A stretch of DNA of 64,000 nt, from assembly GCF_014203045.1 (NCBI RefSeq), contig NZ_JACHIF010000002.1:434001-498000 (forward strand). Reading direction: 5' to 3'. The position numbers and the translations under genes were made by a program. Positions 9,144 to 17,948 of this stretch are shown one piece after another. Within the stretch, counting starts at the first letter, position 1; the number at the start of each line of letters is the position of its first letter. The DNA is from Prosthecobacter dejongeii. Lineage in GTDB: Bacteria > Verrucomicrobiota > Verrucomicrobiia > Verrucomicrobiales > Verrucomicrobiaceae. The notes under the pieces are model-generated. The model searched no databases. It was not told the DNA's origin and saw nothing but the letters and a program-made list of their open reading frames with translations.

Positions 9144-9240
9144 CGCAACCCCTTTGGGGTTGATCGAAGAGCACATGTCTGATGCCTTGGAGACCCAGGG
9201 TTGTGCCAACCCTGGGCTGAATGCCACAAGCCCTTTGGGC
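9144..9240 (+). repeat. palindromic intergenic repeat unit, copy 1
   Basis: A 97-base unit with three short palindromes in order: AACCCCTTTGGGGTT (9147-9161), CCCAGGGTT-gtgcc-AACCCTGGG (9194-9216) and AAGCCCTTTGGGCTT (9228-9242). It is nearly identical to copy 3 at 9432, differing by one indel and a few substitutions. It lies in a non-coding stretch between two minus-strand genes. Confidence 0.88.
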
Positions 9241-9297
9241 TTGGGGGAAAGGGCGAAAGGTGAGTAATGACGGAGGTTGTTGGCCGTCAGGTTTTTT

Positions 9298-9393
9298 AAG
9301 CCCAAGGGGCTTGTGTATTTGAGCCCAAGGTTGGAACAACCTTGGGATAGGACGATGATGTGAATCGATGAAGGGCGAACCTCAAAGAGGTTC
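9298..9393 (-). repeat. palindromic intergenic repeat unit, copy 2, inverted and diverged
   Basis: The three palindromes occur in reverse order: AAGCCCAAGGGGCTT (9298-9312), CCCAAGGTT-ggaac-AACCTTGGG (9324-9346) and AACCTCAAAGAGGTT (9378-9392). This matches the reverse complement of copies 1 and 3 with compensating changes that keep the hairpin arms paired. Confidence 0.75.
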
Positions 9394-9431
9394 TGTCCAA
9401 GGTGGGATGAGGGAGCGATTCGACAGAAGGC

Positions 9432-9527
9432 CGCAACCCCTTTGGGGTTGATCGAAGAGCACATGTCTGATGCCTGGAGACCCAGGGTTGTGCCAACCCT
9501 GGGCTGAATTCCATAAGCCCTTTGGGC
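9432..9527 (+). repeat. palindromic intergenic repeat unit, copy 3
   Basis: A 96-base near-identical copy of the unit at 9144, in the same orientation, with the same three palindromes. From 9528 to 9635 I see no further structure. Confidence 0.88.
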
Positions 9528-9635
9528 ATGATCTTTGTCTGCAGACCATATTCAAACCTGATCCAGGGTGTAAATCCAAAGCCACAAAGAAGAATCCAAT
9601 GAGCGAGGATGGCCGTCCCGTTCAAAGCGACTAAG

Positions 9636-9674
9636 TCAAACAAAAACCCCTGGCTCACGAATGAACCAGGGGTT
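9636..9674 (-). terminator. Rho-independent terminator of the aminotransferase gene
   Basis: On the minus strand AACCCCTGG and CCAGGGGTT pair across a 12-base loop and run into TTTTTG. It sits 24 bases after the aminotransferase stop codon. Confidence 0.85.
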
Positions 9675-9697
9675 GAACAACGAATGGTTAGGCCTGA

Positions 9698-10876
9698 CTA
9701 CTTCCCGGCGCGCACCTCATTCACGAACTCTTCCATGAGGTCCATCGCCTTGACGATGAGCTCGGGGGCGGTGGCGTAGCAGCAGCGGACGAAGCCTTCA
9801 CCAGCAGCACCGAAGGCGGTGCCGGGGACGACGGCGACGCTCTTTTTCTCGAGCAGGCCGATGGCGAATTCCTTGCTGGTGAGGCCAGTGCTGCGGATCT
9901 CCGGGAAGACGTAAAACGCTCCTCCGGGATTGAAGCAGTGCAGGCCCATGCCATTAAGGCGGCTGACGATGACGTTGCGGCGCTGCTCGTAGCTTTGACG
10001 CATGTCTTCATAGGCACTGGCACCCATTTTCAGGGCTTCGATGCCGGCCACCTGGCTGAGGATGGGGGCGCAGAGCATGCAGTACTGGTGCACCTTCATC
10101 ATGGCCTCGATGAGCGGGGCGGGGGCGCAGGCATAACCGAGGCGCCAGCCCGTCATGGCAAAGGCCTTACTGAAGCCGTGCAGGAGCACGGTACGCTCGC
10201 GCATGCCGGGGTATTCGACGATGCTCTTGTGCTGCTGGTTGTCATAAAGCAACTCGCAGTAGATCTCGTCAGTGAAGACTAACAAATCATGCTTCACGGC
10301 CAGGGCGGCGATCTTCTCCAGCTCCTCAGGTGGCATGACGCCGCCAGTGGGGTTGGTGGGGAAGTTCAGGGCGATGACCTTGGTCTTCGGCGTGATGGCT
10401 TTCTCCACATCCGCCGCCATGAGGGCGAATTTGTTTTCCTCCCGCGTCTCGACCACCACGGGCACGCCGTAGGCCATCTTGATGCTGGGGGAGTAGGAGA
10501 CGTAGCAGGGCTCGTGATAGATGACTTCGTCGCCAGGGTTCAGCATCGCACGGAAGGCGATGTCGAGAGCTTCGGAAACGCCGACGGTGACCAAGATCTC
10601 CTTTTTGGGATCGTAGGTCATGCGGAATTGGTTCTCCACGTAGCCACTGATGGCGACACGTAGAGATTCCAGACCGAGGTTGGAGGTGTAGCTGGTCTGT
10701 CCCTTTTCCAGAGAGCGGATGGCCGCTTCACGGATGGGCCAGGGAGTGGGTTTGTCCGGCTCACCGACGCCCAGCGAAATCACATCGCTGCGGCCGATGA
10801 CCAGCTCGAAAAAGTCCCGGATGCCAGAGCGCGGAAGGTCGCGGATCTGGGTCGAAAGTTTGCTGTTGTAATCCAT
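9698..10876 (-). CDS. PLP-dependent class I/II aminotransferase
   Basis: A 392-residue fold-type I aminotransferase. The Schiff-base lysine is K237 in GFSKAFAMTGWRLGY; N175 in NFPTNPTGG and D203 in FTDEIY are the usual PLP contacts, and the C-terminal arginine region R-x-C-Y is present. It most resembles the aspartate/aromatic or MalY/PatA-like branch, but the substrate cannot be fixed. It is the second gene of an operon, 24 bases after an Lrp/AsnC regulator gene, which suggests control by an amino acid. Confidence 0.9.
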   Translation of the reverse strand: MDYNSKLSTQIRDLPRSGIRDFFELVIGRSDVISLGVGEPDKPTPWPIREAAIRSLEKGQTSYTSNLGLESLRVAISGYVENQFRMTYDPKKEILVTVGVSEALDIAFRAMLNPGDEVIYHEPCYVSYSPSIKMAYGVPVVVETREENKFALMAADVEKAITPKTKVIALNFPTNPTGGVMPPEELEKIAALAVKHDLLVFTDEIYCELLYDNQQHKSIVEYPGMRERTVLLHGFSKAFAMTGWRLGYACAPAPLIEAMMKVHQYCMLCAPILSQVAGIEALKMGASAYEDMRQSYEQRRNVIVSRLNGMGLHCFNPGGAFYVFPEIRSTGLTSKEFAIGLLEKKSVAVVPGTAFGAAGEGFVRCCYATAPELIVKAMDLMEEFVNEVRAGK

Positions 10877-10900
10877 TTGGTTGGGCCTCTCAAACTAAGG

Positions 10901-11380
10901 TCATGGACTGACGGGCAGACGTTCTTCATCATCTCCGGAGTTCGCGAGGAACCCGGACTGCTTGTAGGCCTTCAACTGGAAGTGGGTGGCCGTGGAGAGC
11001 ACACCGCCGAGGGTGCTCAGTTTTTCTGCCACGAAGTTCGCGACATCAAGGAGGTCCTTGCCCTCGACGAGCACGGCGAGATCATAGCCGCCGCTCATGA
11101 GGAAGCACTCGCGCACTTGGTCGAATTTGGCAATGCGCTTGGCCAGACGGTCAAAGCCTCCTTCGCGCTCGGGGGTGATACGCACTTCGATCAGGGCCGT
11201 GACTCCGCGATGGCCAGCCTTGTGCTTGTCCACCACGGCGTTGTAACCCAGGATCGTCTTATCCGCCTCCGCCGCTCGCATCTTGCGCACGACTTCGTCT
11301 TCAGTGAGGCCCAGAATTTGGGCCAGCTCGCTGGTGGAGCGGTTTGAGTTGATTTGGAGGAGTTGAATCAGGGGATCCAT
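10901..11380 (-). CDS. Lrp/AsnC-family transcriptional regulator
   Basis: A 159-residue protein with an N-terminal helix-turn-helix (LLQINSNRSTSELAQILGLTEDEV region, residues 7-30) and a C-terminal RAM/ACT-like ligand-binding and oligomerisation domain (from about residue 62). Lrp-type factors sense amino acids and often regulate the neighbouring gene; here the aminotransferase gene follows directly in the same direction. The upstream gap (11381-11434) probably holds the operon promoter. Confidence 0.9.
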   Translation of the reverse strand: MDPLIQLLQINSNRSTSELAQILGLTEDEVVRKMRAAEADKTILGYNAVVDKHKAGHRGVTALIEVRITPEREGGFDRLAKRIAKFDQVRECFLMSGGYDLAVLVEGKDLLDVANFVAEKLSTLGGVLSTATHFQLKAYKQSGFLANSGDDEERLPVSP

Positions 11381-11434
11381 GGGAAGCGCAATTTAACGCA
11401 CCTCTGAACTCCTGCACAAAGTTTGTTTAACTTC

Positions 11435-12439
11435 TCACAAAGGCTTTCCAGGAAGCAAAAGGATCACCAAAGGGGGCAGGCTAATGCAGACATCGGCCCA
11501 AACACGGAAGGCCTCCATGGATAGTCTTTGACGCAGGTGCCATAGAATTTCCAGACTCACGAGACCTGCCCACACTGCCATCGTGAGCAGTAGCAGGCTG
11601 GAGGACAAATAACCTAACGACATAGCCGCAAGACCCAAGGTGGTGAGGACCAGTGACCCCCGCAATGTGCCCTGAGTCCGCACGCGGGTATCATCGGTGC
11701 CGATTTCACGGGCATTGATGGTGGCCAAGTTGCTGATGAAAAGCAGACCCAGCAGGATGAGTTCCATCCACGTTTCAGGCCCCTCGCTTCCGAGAGTGTG
11801 AAAGCGGGTCCAGGTGGTGCAGCCGAAAGCAAACAAGATCCCTGCGGCCATTTCTTTGCGGAAGTAATTTTCCAGATGTTCATGCCAGCGCAGACTGATG
11901 AGGATGGCCGTGCCTGTAGCAATGAGGAGGGAAACAGTCACTCGAATCTCGAATGAAAGGGGTAGCGCATTGATAAAGAATAATAGCAAAAGAATGCCTG
12001 CCTGGAGCAGCCAGCGCCGCACACGGATGCTGGTCACGGAGTAGAGGACTAGGTAGATGGCAATGGGGAGCACCTGGGTGAGAGAGTGCGCCAGCAGGCC
12101 CGAGGGCACCACCCACAGGGCTAACCAAGCCAAATATGCCATGCCTGCGGGGAGCGCCACCAGGACCAGCGGCCAGCGGAAACGGCGGTAAAACAGGTGG
12201 CGGATGCTCAGGCTCTCCTCCGGCACTCCCCAGGCATCCAGCACGCGATCTGCCAAGTAGATGAGCCACACAGCTAGGCCCAGGCCTGGAAGAACCCCCG
12301 GCATGAGGGCAAAGTCATCCAGTTTAGCCAGCGCTGCCAGCCAGAGCATGGCCACCAGGGGGGCCTCCAGGCTGAGCGTGTGCGGCCACAGCCATGCGGG
12401 GGTGCGTGGGGAAGGGGAGAAGTGGGGGGCGGCAGGCAA
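11435..12439 (-). CDS. UbiA-like multi-spanning membrane protein
   Basis: A 334-residue protein with about nine hydrophobic segments. The LIYLADRVLDAWG sequence and the later NLATINAREIGTDD segment recall the two aspartate-rich regions of UbiA-type prenyltransferases, though the canonical N-D-x-x-D form is altered, so catalytic activity is uncertain. It may be a UbiA-like protein of unknown substrate. It is divergent from the glycosyltransferase at 12532, and the two genes share a short upstream region of about 90 bases. Confidence 0.6.
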   Translation of the reverse strand: MPAAPHFSPSPRTPAWLWPHTLSLEAPLVAMLWLAALAKLDDFALMPGVLPGLGLAVWLIYLADRVLDAWGVPEESLSIRHLFYRRFRWPLVLVALPAGMAYLAWLALWVVPSGLLAHSLTQVLPIAIYLVLYSVTSIRVRRWLLQAGILLLLFFINALPLSFEIRVTVSLLIATGTAILISLRWHEHLENYFRKEMAAGILFAFGCTTWTRFHTLGSEGPETWMELILLGLLFISNLATINAREIGTDDTRVRTQGTLRGSLVLTTLGLAAMSLGYLSSSLLLLTMAVWAGLVSLEILWHLRQRLSMEAFRVWADVCISLPPLVILLLPGKPL

Positions 12440-12531
12440 GCGCAGACATGAAGGCCGCTAGCGAAGGATTGCAAACAGAGAGACTTTTCCGTTTCCATTT
12501 CGTCATTCCTCCTCTTCCATCCTCCTTAGAC

Positions 12532-13314
12532 ATGCCGTACCCGCTTTCCATCGCCATCATCTCTAAAAATGAGGAGGCCAATCTGCGCCGCTGCCTAGCC
12601 AGCACGGTGGGTTTGGCGGAGGAAATCGTGATCGTGGACAGTGGCAGCACCGATGGAACCGCCGCTGTGGCTGCCGAGTACGGCGCACGTTTTGCCTACC
12701 AGGAGTGGCTGGGGTTTTCAGATCAAAAGAACCTCTGCAACAGCTTTTGCACCCAACCCTGGATCTTAGCCCTGGATTGTGATGAAGAACTTTCACCCGA
12801 GTTGTTAGCCTCCATCCGCGCTTTTTTTGACCAGGGCTTGGCCAGCCGTTTTGACGCTGCTTGGATGGCCCGGCGCGTTTGGTTCCTTGGCCGCTGGATT
12901 CGTCATGGCGACTGGTACCCGGACAAAAAGGTGCGCCTGTTCCGGCGCGACAAGGGGCGCTGGGAAGGCCATGAAAATAGCCAGGTGCATGAGCGACTGG
13001 TGGTGGACGGGCCACACACCACGCTGAAGGGGGATCTTTATCATTACTCCTTCACCGACATGGCTCACTACCTGGACAAACATTTGGTTTATACCGATGT
13101 CTTTGCCGATCATGAAAAGGCGTCTGGACGCGGCTGGTCCGTGGTGGCTGTGGCCTTCAGGCCCTGGTGGCGCTTTGTCCGCGCTTATCTTTTGCGGCGC
13201 GGTTTTCTGGATGGGTTCCCCGGATTTTGGATCGCTGTGGCGACTGCTTTTTTTACCTTCATGCGCTACAGCCGGGCTTATGAGGCGAAGCTAGCCCAAA
13301 AGTCAGCGAAATAA
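12532..13314 (+). CDS. family 2 glycosyltransferase, lipopolysaccharide-core type (WaaE/KdtX-like)
   Basis: A 260-residue GT-A glycosyltransferase. The N-terminus SIAIISKNEEANLRRCL, the DSGSTDGT nucleotide-sugar loop and the ALDCDEEL acidic motif are typical of the WaaE-like branch that adds glucose to the inner core of lipopolysaccharide. A C-terminal hydrophobic patch suggests membrane contact. I chose the ATG at 12532 because the upstream part of the open frame is not protein-like. The acceptor is inferred only from family; no other core-assembly genes adjoin. Confidence 0.83.
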   Translation: MPYPLSIAIISKNEEANLRRCLASTVGLAEEIVIVDSGSTDGTAAVAAEYGARFAYQEWLGFSDQKNLCNSFCTQPWILALDCDEELSPELLASIRAFFDQGLASRFDAAWMARRVWFLGRWIRHGDWYPDKKVRLFRRDKGRWEGHENSQVHERLVVDGPHTTLKGDLYHYSFTDMAHYLDKHLVYTDVFADHEKASGRGWSVVAVAFRPWWRFVRAYLLRRGFLDGFPGFWIAVATAFFTFMRYSRAYEAKLAQKSAK

Positions 13315-13356
13315 GCAAAGTGCTTGCTCGCTGGCCCGCATGGCCCACCATCCGCC

Positions 13357-15006
13357 GTGCTCTCCCGCCATTTTCTTTGTTTCAGTGCTCTTATATTGCT
13401 CCTGGCCAGTTGCATCGGCCCGCCCAAGGCCCCGCAGGTGCGGGAGCCCGCGTGGACGTGGCCTGGGCTGACCGAAAGGCGTGTAGGCGTGAATCTGGAA
13501 CGTGCTGCGGAGGCCTGGGACGCCCTGCAAAACCCACGGACCACCCGCAAAGAAAAACGGGAGGCTGAGGCTGCCTATGAGCGTGCCCTGGGCTTCATGC
13601 TGAAAGACTGGTCCCGTGGCGAGCTGCCACGGGACTGGCAGACAGGCAGCGTCTTTCAAGGTAAAAAGGGCAGTTATGCGGTCAATCTCCAGCCCGGCCC
13701 AGGAAATCCCCTGGAGGTCTCGCCTGCCAGCCTGGACCGCCTTATCTTAGCGGAAAAGGTGCGCATTGCGCGGGATTGTGAACCTGTCATTGAGCCTGGC
13801 CTTGGGGTGCCTGTCGTCGGGCAGGTGCTGCATTCAGAGGAACTTGCAGCGAAGTACCCCATGATGCCTCTGAATGGGGCACAACTGACGCTGACGGCCG
13901 TTCTGGAATTTGATCCCCCCCAGGCCGATCTGCCGCGAGCCTGCCATCTGCATTTTTACAATCCGCTGCGTCAGCCGAAGGCGACGGTGGCTGGGCGCAA
14001 TACCACGCTGGCGGCTAACTACACAGCCTCCAAGGAACTGGCGCTCAATGATGGTTTCCTGCGCCGCTTTTCCCTCACCGGCCTGCTGTTTCCAGACAAA
14101 GTTCTGAACGATGCCGAGCTCTATCGCCTGGAAATTTATGATCCCAAACGCATCCCTGTGGTCTTCGTGCATGGGCTGATGTCAGACCCCCACATCTGGT
14201 ACAACACGATCAACGCCATCTACTCCGATCCCGAGCTGCGGGCGCACTACCAGCCCTGGTACTTCCTTTACCCCTCCGGCATGGCCGTGCCTTCCACCTC
14301 CTGGCAACTCCGCCGATCACTGGAACAGGCCCGCGCAAGGCTGGATCCAGAAGGCGATGACCCCGGCATGAATCGAATGGTCATGGTGGGCCACAGCATG
14401 GGCGGCCTTCTTAGCCGCATGCAGACCATTGACAGTGGTGATGGCATCTGGAACGCCTATTTTAACTGCGAGGCGGAAAAGCTCAGAGTCTCTAAGTCCA
14501 CCCTGCAGCGCCTCAAGAACACACTGCGTTTTGAAAAGCAGCCGTACATCAAGCGGCTCATATTCATCGCAGTGCCACATAAGGGAAGCTCCATGGCAGA
14601 TCGCGGCATCGTCTCGCGTCTTTCTACTCTTATTCGTCTGCCCACAGATTCCATGGTCTTAGCAAAGGAGATCGTCACCGGGAACATTGATTCCCTGACC
14701 CCGCAGATGCGTGACTGGGGTACGTTTGGTTTTGTCAGCCTAGGCACACTCTCGCCCCGGCATCCCTATTTGAAAGCGCTGAATGCACAGCCCATCCCGG
14801 TGCCGCATCACAGCATCGTCGGCCAGTTTGGCAAAGGACCGCTGGAAGACAGCAGCGACCGCGTGGTGCCCTACTCCAGTTCCCACCTTTCCACGGGCAC
14901 AGAACTCGTGGTGCCCTACTGGCATGGTTGTGTGGAAAAACCCGAGGTCATCGCCGAGGTGAAGCTCCGACTCAAACAGCACCTGCGGGAAAGCGGGAAA
15001 CTCTAG
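13357..15006 (+). CDS. lipoprotein alpha/beta hydrolase, lipase-like
   Basis: A 549-residue protein. With GTG at 13357 the N-terminus is MLSRHFLCFSALILLLASC, a textbook lipoprotein signal with the acylated cysteine at residue 19. A roughly 250-residue N-terminal region of unknown fold precedes an alpha/beta-hydrolase domain containing the oxyanion HG (VVFVHGLMSDP), the nucleophile elbow GHSMGG, a DSSDRVVPY acid region and a late His in SSSHLSTG. The layout recalls PGAP1/triacylglycerol lipase-type enzymes acting at the envelope. It starts about 40 bases after the glycosyltransferase stop and is convergent with the histidine kinase gene. Confidence 0.82.
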   Translation: MLSRHFLCFSALILLLASCIGPPKAPQVREPAWTWPGLTERRVGVNLERAAEAWDALQNPRTTRKEKREAEAAYERALGFMLKDWSRGELPRDWQTGSVFQGKKGSYAVNLQPGPGNPLEVSPASLDRLILAEKVRIARDCEPVIEPGLGVPVVGQVLHSEELAAKYPMMPLNGAQLTLTAVLEFDPPQADLPRACHLHFYNPLRQPKATVAGRNTTLAANYTASKELALNDGFLRRFSLTGLLFPDKVLNDAELYRLEIYDPKRIPVVFVHGLMSDPHIWYNTINAIYSDPELRAHYQPWYFLYPSGMAVPSTSWQLRRSLEQARARLDPEGDDPGMNRMVMVGHSMGGLLSRMQTIDSGDGIWNAYFNCEAEKLRVSKSTLQRLKNTLRFEKQPYIKRLIFIAVPHKGSSMADRGIVSRLSTLIRLPTDSMVLAKEIVTGNIDSLTPQMRDWGTFGFVSLGTLSPRHPYLKALNAQPIPVPHHSIVGQFGKGPLEDSSDRVVPYSSSHLSTGTELVVPYWHGCVEKPEVIAEVKLRLKQHLRESGKL

Positions 15007-15029
15007 TCGAGGGGGCACTCCGCTTTCTC

Positions 15030-16241
15030 TCAGATCCCCACGGACAGTGGCAGCGTGAAATGAAAGTGGCTGCCCCTGCCAAACTCACTGCTGACTTCGA
15101 TCTGCCCTCCATGCGCCTCAACGATGGCTTTGCAAAAGGCCAGTCCCAGCCCGGTGGAGTCTTTCGTGAGCGCGTCTGGATTGACTCGGTAACCTTCATT
15201 GAAGATCAAACCCACATGATCTTGCCGGATTCCGATGCCGCTATCCACCACACTAAAACGCACTTGTGTGGACGCATGAGGTTTGGCGACATCTTGAATC
15301 TGAACCGTGACTCGACCTTGAGCAGGAGTGAATTTAATGGCGTTGCTGATCAAGTTCGCCAGAACTCGCACGATCTTGTCATGGTCCACCGAAAGCCATG
15401 ATTCACTGCTGCAGGTGTGAGTGAGTTCGATTTTCTTTTGGAGCGCCAGGATGACCGTTTGATCCAGAGCTGCTGATAAAAGGTCTGCCGCTTTCGCTGG
15501 GCGTAAATGCAGCGCCGCTTTGCCCAGATGATGGACGTTACCGATGTCCAGCATCTGATCCACCATGCCAGCGATGAGAAGACCGTTCCGGTGCGCCATC
15601 TCCAGATATTCTTTCTGGTCTTCATTCACCTCGCCAAACTGCTCGATGGCCTGGAGACTGAGCATCATCGAATTCAACGGGGTGCGCAGATCATGCCGAT
15701 TCGCTCGATTGATCTTCGCCCGATTTTTTTCCAGTTCATTGAGAGCCGCATAGTCCTCCTGCGCTCGGTTTAAGGCAGACCTGAGTTGAATCTCGCTAGT
15801 GACTTGCAGCGCGAGCATGCGCAAGATTTCCACGTCTGAGGCAGACCAAACATGAGGTTTGTAGTCAATGGCGCAAAACGCGCCAAAGGGCAGGCCGAGC
15901 TCATTGATCAAAGGAAACCCGGCATAGGCTAGAACACCCACCTCCGTGACCACCGGATTATCCAGCGTCAAAGGGTGTTCGCGCGTATCATTGATGATCA
16001 AAGGCGTGTCTAGCCTAACCACATGCGCGCAAATGGAATGGGAAATGGGGGTTTCCTGCACGCCGACGAGAGGCCCTGAAAGCACACAGCGCGAAGGGAA
16101 GACCTGACGGTCCTGTTCGACGATCGAAACCAGTGCCACAGGGATGCCCAAGGTGCTGATGGCAAGACTCGTTAAGCGATCAAAAAATGATGCTTCAGTT
16201 GACACTAAATCTTGAGCTAAAGGAAGTGGGGCTTTTTCCAC
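15030..16241 (-). CDS. GAF-domain sensor histidine kinase
   Basis: A 403-residue soluble kinase. Residues 15-160 form a GAF domain (with the ISHSICAHVV and YAGFPL segments seen in GAF-kinase proteins); then a coiled segment, the H-box NRHDLRTPLNSM with the phospho-acceptor histidine at about 180, and a HATPase_c domain with N box (NLISNAIKFTP), DSGIGI and GLGLAFCKAIVEAHGG. No transmembrane helix is present, so it senses a cytoplasmic signal. No response regulator gene is next to it, making it an orphan kinase. Confidence 0.9.
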   Translation of the reverse strand: MEKAPLPLAQDLVSTEASFFDRLTSLAISTLGIPVALVSIVEQDRQVFPSRCVLSGPLVGVQETPISHSICAHVVRLDTPLIINDTREHPLTLDNPVVTEVGVLAYAGFPLINELGLPFGAFCAIDYKPHVWSASDVEILRMLALQVTSEIQLRSALNRAQEDYAALNELEKNRAKINRANRHDLRTPLNSMMLSLQAIEQFGEVNEDQKEYLEMAHRNGLLIAGMVDQMLDIGNVHHLGKAALHLRPAKAADLLSAALDQTVILALQKKIELTHTCSSESWLSVDHDKIVRVLANLISNAIKFTPAQGRVTVQIQDVAKPHASTQVRFSVVDSGIGIRQDHVGLIFNEGYRVNPDALTKDSTGLGLAFCKAIVEAHGGQIEVSSEFGRGSHFHFTLPLSVGI

Positions 16242-16460
16242 AAAGTTAATTTGTCATCTAAGTCTGTTGGTAGGAAAAAGCGAATCCTTTCTAATTTAGT
16301 GCACTTTGCAATTGGACGCTCATTCTTGGGAGGGGGGCTTTGTCCAAAGATTCTCAAGGCCCATGCTTAGCATTCACTTCGCCTTCCTTCGAGAAACCAT
16401 TGCCAACACCCGCAAACGACTGCAAACAACGGCCAACCCCGCTTTTCCTCCTCTTACCGC

Positions 16461-16820
16461 ATGTTTACCACTGGCCAAAAAGTCGTCTGCATCAACGATC
16501 AATTCGAGCCCTGGGTCTATGACCTCTACCGCGCCCTGCCCAAGAAAGGCCGCGCCTACACCATCCGGTCCATCTCCGTAGGACGCTCGAACCCCAAGTT
16601 CAGCGTCAATGACGATGCCGAGCTGAAGCTGACCGATGCCGAATTCGACATCCTTGTACTGCTGAAGGAACTGCAAAATCCCGAAGACCCGCACTCCTCG
16701 GTGAAGCAAGAACTCGGCTTCCGGTCCGAGCGCTTCGCCCCGCTGGAGGAAGACAGCGAGGAAGTGGAAGACGAGGCCGAAGAACTCATCGGCGCTGGAG
16801 CCGCCACCAAAGGCTGGTAA
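16461..16820 (+). CDS. conserved hypothetical protein
   Basis: I do not recognise this 119-residue protein. Its first 60 residues (starting MFTTGQKVVCINDQFEPW) look like a compact beta-rich domain, and the rest is strongly acidic (EEDSEEVEDEAEE). It may be co-transcribed with the ArsC/Spx-like gene that begins 20 bases downstream. The 220 bases upstream (16242-16460) show no gene. Confidence 0.65.
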   Translation: MFTTGQKVVCINDQFEPWVYDLYRALPKKGRAYTIRSISVGRSNPKFSVNDDAELKLTDAEFDILVLLKELQNPEDPHSSVKQELGFRSERFAPLEEDSEEVEDEAEELIGAGAATKGW

Positions 16821-16840
16821 CTTTTAGTCCCCTCTTTTGT

Positions 16841-17203
16841 ATGCTGAAAGTCTATGCCTATCAGGGTTGCTCCACCTGCAAAAATGCCCTCAAGTGGCTG
16901 AAGGCCCAGGGCATCGCCCATCAGGAAATCGCTATCCGCGAGACCCCGCCGACGGTGCCCGAGCTGCGCTCCATGCTCGCGGCTAAAGGTGATGACCTCC
17001 GCCCCCTTTTCAACACCTCCGGCCAGGACTACCGCGCCCTCGGCATGAAGGACAAACTGCCTGCGATGTCCACCGACGAAGCCCTGGCCATGCTCGCGGA
17101 GAATGGTAATCTGGTGAAGCGCCCCTTCGCGCTGGATGAGACGGCAGGTGTGCATCTGGTGGGCTTCAAAGAGAAGGAGTGGGCGGCGGCGCTGAAGCGT
17201 TAA
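16841..17203 (+). CDS. ArsC/Spx/MgsR-family thioredoxin-fold protein
   Basis: A 120-residue protein of the arsenate reductase-like family. The N-terminal active-site-like motif is C-S-T-C-K (residues 10-14), followed by a KWLKAQGI helix, an IRETPPT segment and a C-terminal LVKRPFAL segment with the conserved RP. Two cysteines spaced CxxC fit the Spx/MgsR/YffB branch rather than true ArsC. It could be a redox-sensing regulator or a glutathione-dependent reductase; arsenic genes are absent nearby. Confidence 0.82.
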   Translation: MLKVYAYQGCSTCKNALKWLKAQGIAHQEIAIRETPPTVPELRSMLAAKGDDLRPLFNTSGQDYRALGMKDKLPAMSTDEALAMLAENGNLVKRPFALDETAGVHLVGFKEKEWAAALKR

Positions 17204-17239
17204 GATCATTTCGATCTACGCACAATTCGTGCATCTTGC

Positions 17240-17267
17240 TTGTTGCGCATATGCTAATGTGTAATGT
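17240..17267 (+). promoter_or_regulatory. candidate promoter of the restriction-modification genes
   Basis: In the AT-rich gap before the R-M genes, TTGTTG (17240-17245) and TAATGT (17262-17267) sit 16 bases apart, a plausible sigma-70-type promoter about 30 bases ahead of the restriction gene. This is only a sequence match. Confidence 0.25.
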
Positions 17268-17297
17268 CCATCTATTTAAATTTTTCCTTTCCATAGT

Positions 17298-17948
17298 ATG
17301 CATAGTCGCCCCTTTGATCGCGAAGAACACGTCTATCGTAATGACGCTTTCGCTGAGTTGGTTAAAGACGGGGTCCGTTTTTTCAATGGCACGCCCGTTT
17401 TAGAATTGCCACCACAAGAGCGCTTTTGCGGCACAGGCGTTTATGCAATTTATTATACAGGAAAGTCTTCGATCTACGGGAAGTATGGCAAACTAAATCG
17501 GCTCTCCTACGGATATCCAATTTATGTCGGAAAGGCAGTTCCCAAAGGCTGGCGACAAGCACGCACCTCACATCTGAAAACAGATCGTTCAACTGAACTC
17601 TATCTGCGGCTTCGAGAGCACAGCCACAACATTGCAAAGGCCCCCGATCTCAATCCGAAGGATTTCATGTGTCGGTTCGTCATTTTTGAAGGTGACGGAT
17701 CGGACATGATTAGCACGGTTGAGGCCGCTCTGATCAAGATTACTCAACCTCTGTGGAATACTGTAGTGGATGGCTTTGGAAACCATACTCCGGGGAATGG
17801 CCGATTTGAGCAGGCCCGCAGCGCTTGGGATGTGATTCATCCAGGACGTGCTTGGGCCGATAAGTGCAAAGGTATAGCTGCGAAGCCGGAAGTGATCATT
17901 GAGCGCGTAAAGAAGCATCTCAGCACGCTAGGAGGCTCCGTAGTATGA
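17298..17948 (+). CDS. Eco29kI-type GIY-YIG restriction endonuclease
   Basis: A 216-residue type II restriction enzyme. The GIY-YIG core is GVYAIYYTG (47-55) and YPIYVGK (73-79). The residues I recall as catalytic in R.Eco29kI occur at the same numbers: Y49, Y76, R104, H108, E142 and N154, so the enzyme is probably active. Family members cut CCGCGG. The stop overlaps the methyltransferase start by four bases, as in the eco29kI locus where R precedes M. The gene is AT-richer than its surroundings, pointing to transfer. Confidence 0.93.
   Translation: MHSRPFDREEHVYRNDAFAELVKDGVRFFNGTPVLELPPQERFCGTGVYAIYYTGKSSIYGKYGKLNRLSYGYPIYVGKAVPKGWRQARTSHLKTDRSTELYLRLREHSHNIAKAPDLNPKDFMCRFVIFEGDGSDMISTVEAALIKITQPLWNTVVDGFGNHTPGNGRFEQARSAWDVIHPGRAWADKCKGIAAKPEVIIERVKKHLSTLGGSVV

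Noticed and set aside
9099-9658. Several minus-strand open frames giving sequences of the MCSSINPKGV kind
   Set aside because: They are translations of the palindromic repeat units and contain the repeat twice; no ribosome-binding site, domain or normal codon pattern is seen.
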